A DNA stretch of 6,106 nt, taken from an uncultured Eubacteriales bacterium. Its GTDB lineage: Bacteria; Bacillota; Clostridia; UBA1381. The notes beneath the pieces were generated by a model. The model saw only the letters and a list, made by a program, of their open reading frames with translations, had not been told where the DNA came from and made no database searches. Below are positions 5,374-6,106 of the stretch, in pieces. A program made the translations under genes and the position numbers. Each line of letters starts with the position of its first letter. Position 1 is the stretch's first letter. The DNA lies in contig USPO01000103.1 in the NCBI GenBank assembly GCA_900556575.1, forward strand, positions 1-6,106, given 5' to 3'.

Positions 5374-5685
5374 TCATATTATTATGACATCATCAATATT
5401 TTGTATATCTATATTGCCCCAGGTTTTAACTTCACCAGAGCCGCTTATTCTGTAAATTCTCACATTATCATTTTCCGCTATGTGATACTGAACCTTAGAG
5501 ATTAAATCCTCGTATTTGCTTTTGCTCAGCTCTCCTTCAAATACCGAACGCTGAACTCTGAATGAGTATCTCTCCGCAAATTTCACAAAATTTCTTCTGC
5601 GCTTATTATCGTATATATCATAGCATATGACAACAAAATATCTTCTTTCCTGTATTTCCTCGCTTGTTTCAAATACATATTCCAT
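5374..5685 (-). CDS. cas2: CRISPR-associated endonuclease-fold protein Cas2
   Basis: A 103-residue small ferredoxin-fold protein that dimerises and bridges Cas1 dimers in the spacer-integration complex. The core FVVICYDIYDNKRRRNF (17-33) matches the first strand and the conserved Asp (Asp23 in YDI), followed by RVQRSVFEGEL (43-53), the second hallmark segment. About 15 extra residues (MEYVFETSEEIQERR) precede the usual Cas2 start. The ATG at 5685 is nevertheless the only candidate, since an in-frame TGA lies three codons upstream and no ATG, GTG or TTG codon in frame follows before the core. The ribosome site is weak (GGTG). Isoleucine is mostly AUA, including three in a row before the stop, unlike the dehydrogenase gene, a hint of a different history or weak expression. 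Cas1 is not adjacent: the array lies upstream and csm6 downstream. Confidence 0.92.
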   Translation of the reverse strand: MEYVFETSEEIQERRYFVVICYDIYDNKRRRNFVKFAERYSFRVQRSVFEGELSKSKYEDLISKVQYHIAENDNVRIYRISGSGEVKTWGNIDIQNIDDVIII

Positions 5686-5707
5686 TATATTTCACCACGC
5701 AATTTAA

Positions 5708-5743
5708 ATTTTCATCCCCTACGGGGGTTTTCTTTTTCTCTAT
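5708..5743 (-). repeat. Degenerate terminal CRISPR repeat next to cas2
   Basis: This last repeat differs from the consensus at 8 of 36 positions (1, 5, 7, 14, 15, 20, 24 and 25) but keeps the length and the four-base-pair stem; only the hairpin loop changed (TAC for TTT on the plus strand). Its handle reads ATGAAAAT instead of ACGGAAAC, so a crRNA processed here would be abnormal. It ends 22 bases before the cas2 start codon. Confidence 0.85.
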
Positions 5744-5851
5744 TTCAAGCACATGAAACTCTTATAGATGGATTCAATTGTTTCCGTCCCCTTTGGGGTT
5801 TTCTTTTTTCTCTACAGCCACATTGGCAAAAAACAGGAATCAATAAAACAG

Positions 5852-5887
5852 GTTTCCGTCCCCCTTAGGGGTTCTTTTTAATATTTT
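5852..5887 (-). repeat. Degenerate internal CRISPR repeat
   Basis: The third repeat keeps the handle-side half intact (GTTTCCGTCCCC on the plus strand) and the GGGG stem arm, but has a one-base longer loop (CTTA). The other half has decayed to TTCTTTTTAATATTTT, losing the CTCTAT end. The following spacer is only 30 bases if 36 bases are assigned to the repeat, which suggests a small deletion around 5880-5890. Confidence 0.8.
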
Positions 5888-6106
5888 AAAGAATAAGTAT
5901 TACGATTACGCAAAACATTTTCCGTCCCCTTTGGGGTTTCTTATTTTCTCTATGCAACTTCTCGCACAAGTAATGCTTGCCACAGCAATCGTTGAGTTTC
6001 CGTCCCCTTTGGGGTTTTTCATTTTCTCTATCAACGGAAAATTCTATACACGTTTAAAATCGTGTGACGTTTCCGTCCCCTTTGGGGTTTTCTTTTTTCT
6101 CTATTT

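Larger units (their letters stand above)
5708..6106 (-). CRISPR. Type III CRISPR array, leader-distal end (continues past window)
   Basis: Six repeats of 36 bases start at 5708, 5780, 5852, 5918, 5996 and 6069, separated by five unrelated spacers of 36, 36, 30, 42 and 37 bases; a sixth spacer starts at 6105. On the plus strand the consensus begins GTTTCCGTCCCCTTTGGGG and ends TTTTCTTTTTTCTCTAT. Read on the minus strand it has an AG-rich first half, a CCCC-AAA-GGGG hairpin and the 3' tag ACGGAAAC, closely like the type III-A crRNA handle ACGAGAAC of Staphylococcus epidermidis. Transcription is thus right to left, toward cas2. The most decayed copy (5708-5743) lies at the leader-distal end, as expected; the leader should be beyond the right edge. 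The spacers have no recognisable source by eye. Confidence 0.95.

Noticed and set aside
5239..5505. Plus-strand open frame of 88 codons opposite the csm6/cas2 junction
   Set aside because: Antisense to two well-supported cas genes, without its own signals; a shadow.
5685..5690. TATAAT overlapping the cas2 start codon as a promoter
   Set aside because: No -35 element at the right distance, and a start there would remove the only usable start codon.
5686..5707. CRISPR leader next to cas2
   Set aside because: The handle orientation and the decay of the terminal repeat put the leader at the opposite, right-hand end; this 22-base gap is too short for a leader.

Overview
The window reads as an AT-rich Gram-positive chromosome, most likely a gut-type Clostridia of the Lachnospiraceae group. 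The evidence is strong AGGAGG-type ribosome binding sites, TTGACA/TATAAT promoters with extended -10 elements, a tRNA-Arg without an encoded CCA end, and enzyme families common in these anaerobes. The genus cannot be fixed from the sequence alone.

Layout. At the left, on the minus strand, a VOC-fold metalloenzyme gene (414-803) is followed by the first 106 codons of a gluconate 5-dehydrogenase-like SDR (1-318, cut by the window edge). They look like one sugar-acid operon, read from a promoter at 840-868 that carries a perfect 16-bp palindrome over its -10 region. On the plus strand follow a tRNA-Arg(ACG) gene (1030-1103) with its own strong promoter and terminator, then an iron-dependent alcohol dehydrogenase (1394-2575) with a structured 5' leader. 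The dehydrogenase converges, across a shared terminator hairpin (2583-2626), on a minus-strand PLP enzyme of the methionine gamma-lyase / 'aluminium resistance' family (2625-3905), which has its own promoter.

The right third is the edge of a type III CRISPR-Cas locus. From right to left, in the direction of transcription, it holds a CRISPR array (5708 to beyond the window end; six repeats seen), then cas2 (5374-5685), then csm6 (4029-5360), a CARF-HEPN RNase. Read on the minus strand, the repeats end in a CCCC-AAA-GGGG hairpin followed by the tag ACGGAAAC, the type III-A style of 5' crRNA handle. The array is therefore read in the same direction as cas2-csm6. Only about 22 bases without a promoter separate the last repeat from cas2, so the nuclease operon may be expressed by read-through from the array.

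How the genes work together. In type III immunity the Csm complex, not in this window, makes cyclic oligoadenylate when a crRNA finds target RNA; the Csm6 CARF domain senses it and the HEPN domain then cuts RNA. Cas2 belongs to spacer acquisition. Its partner cas1 and the csm effector genes must lie beyond the right edge or elsewhere. The metabolic genes on the left appear unrelated to defence. The points most worth a second look are the physical and probably transcriptional coupling of array, cas2 and csm6, the uneven repeat decay that spares the handle hairpin, and the odd tRNA-Arg acceptor stem.
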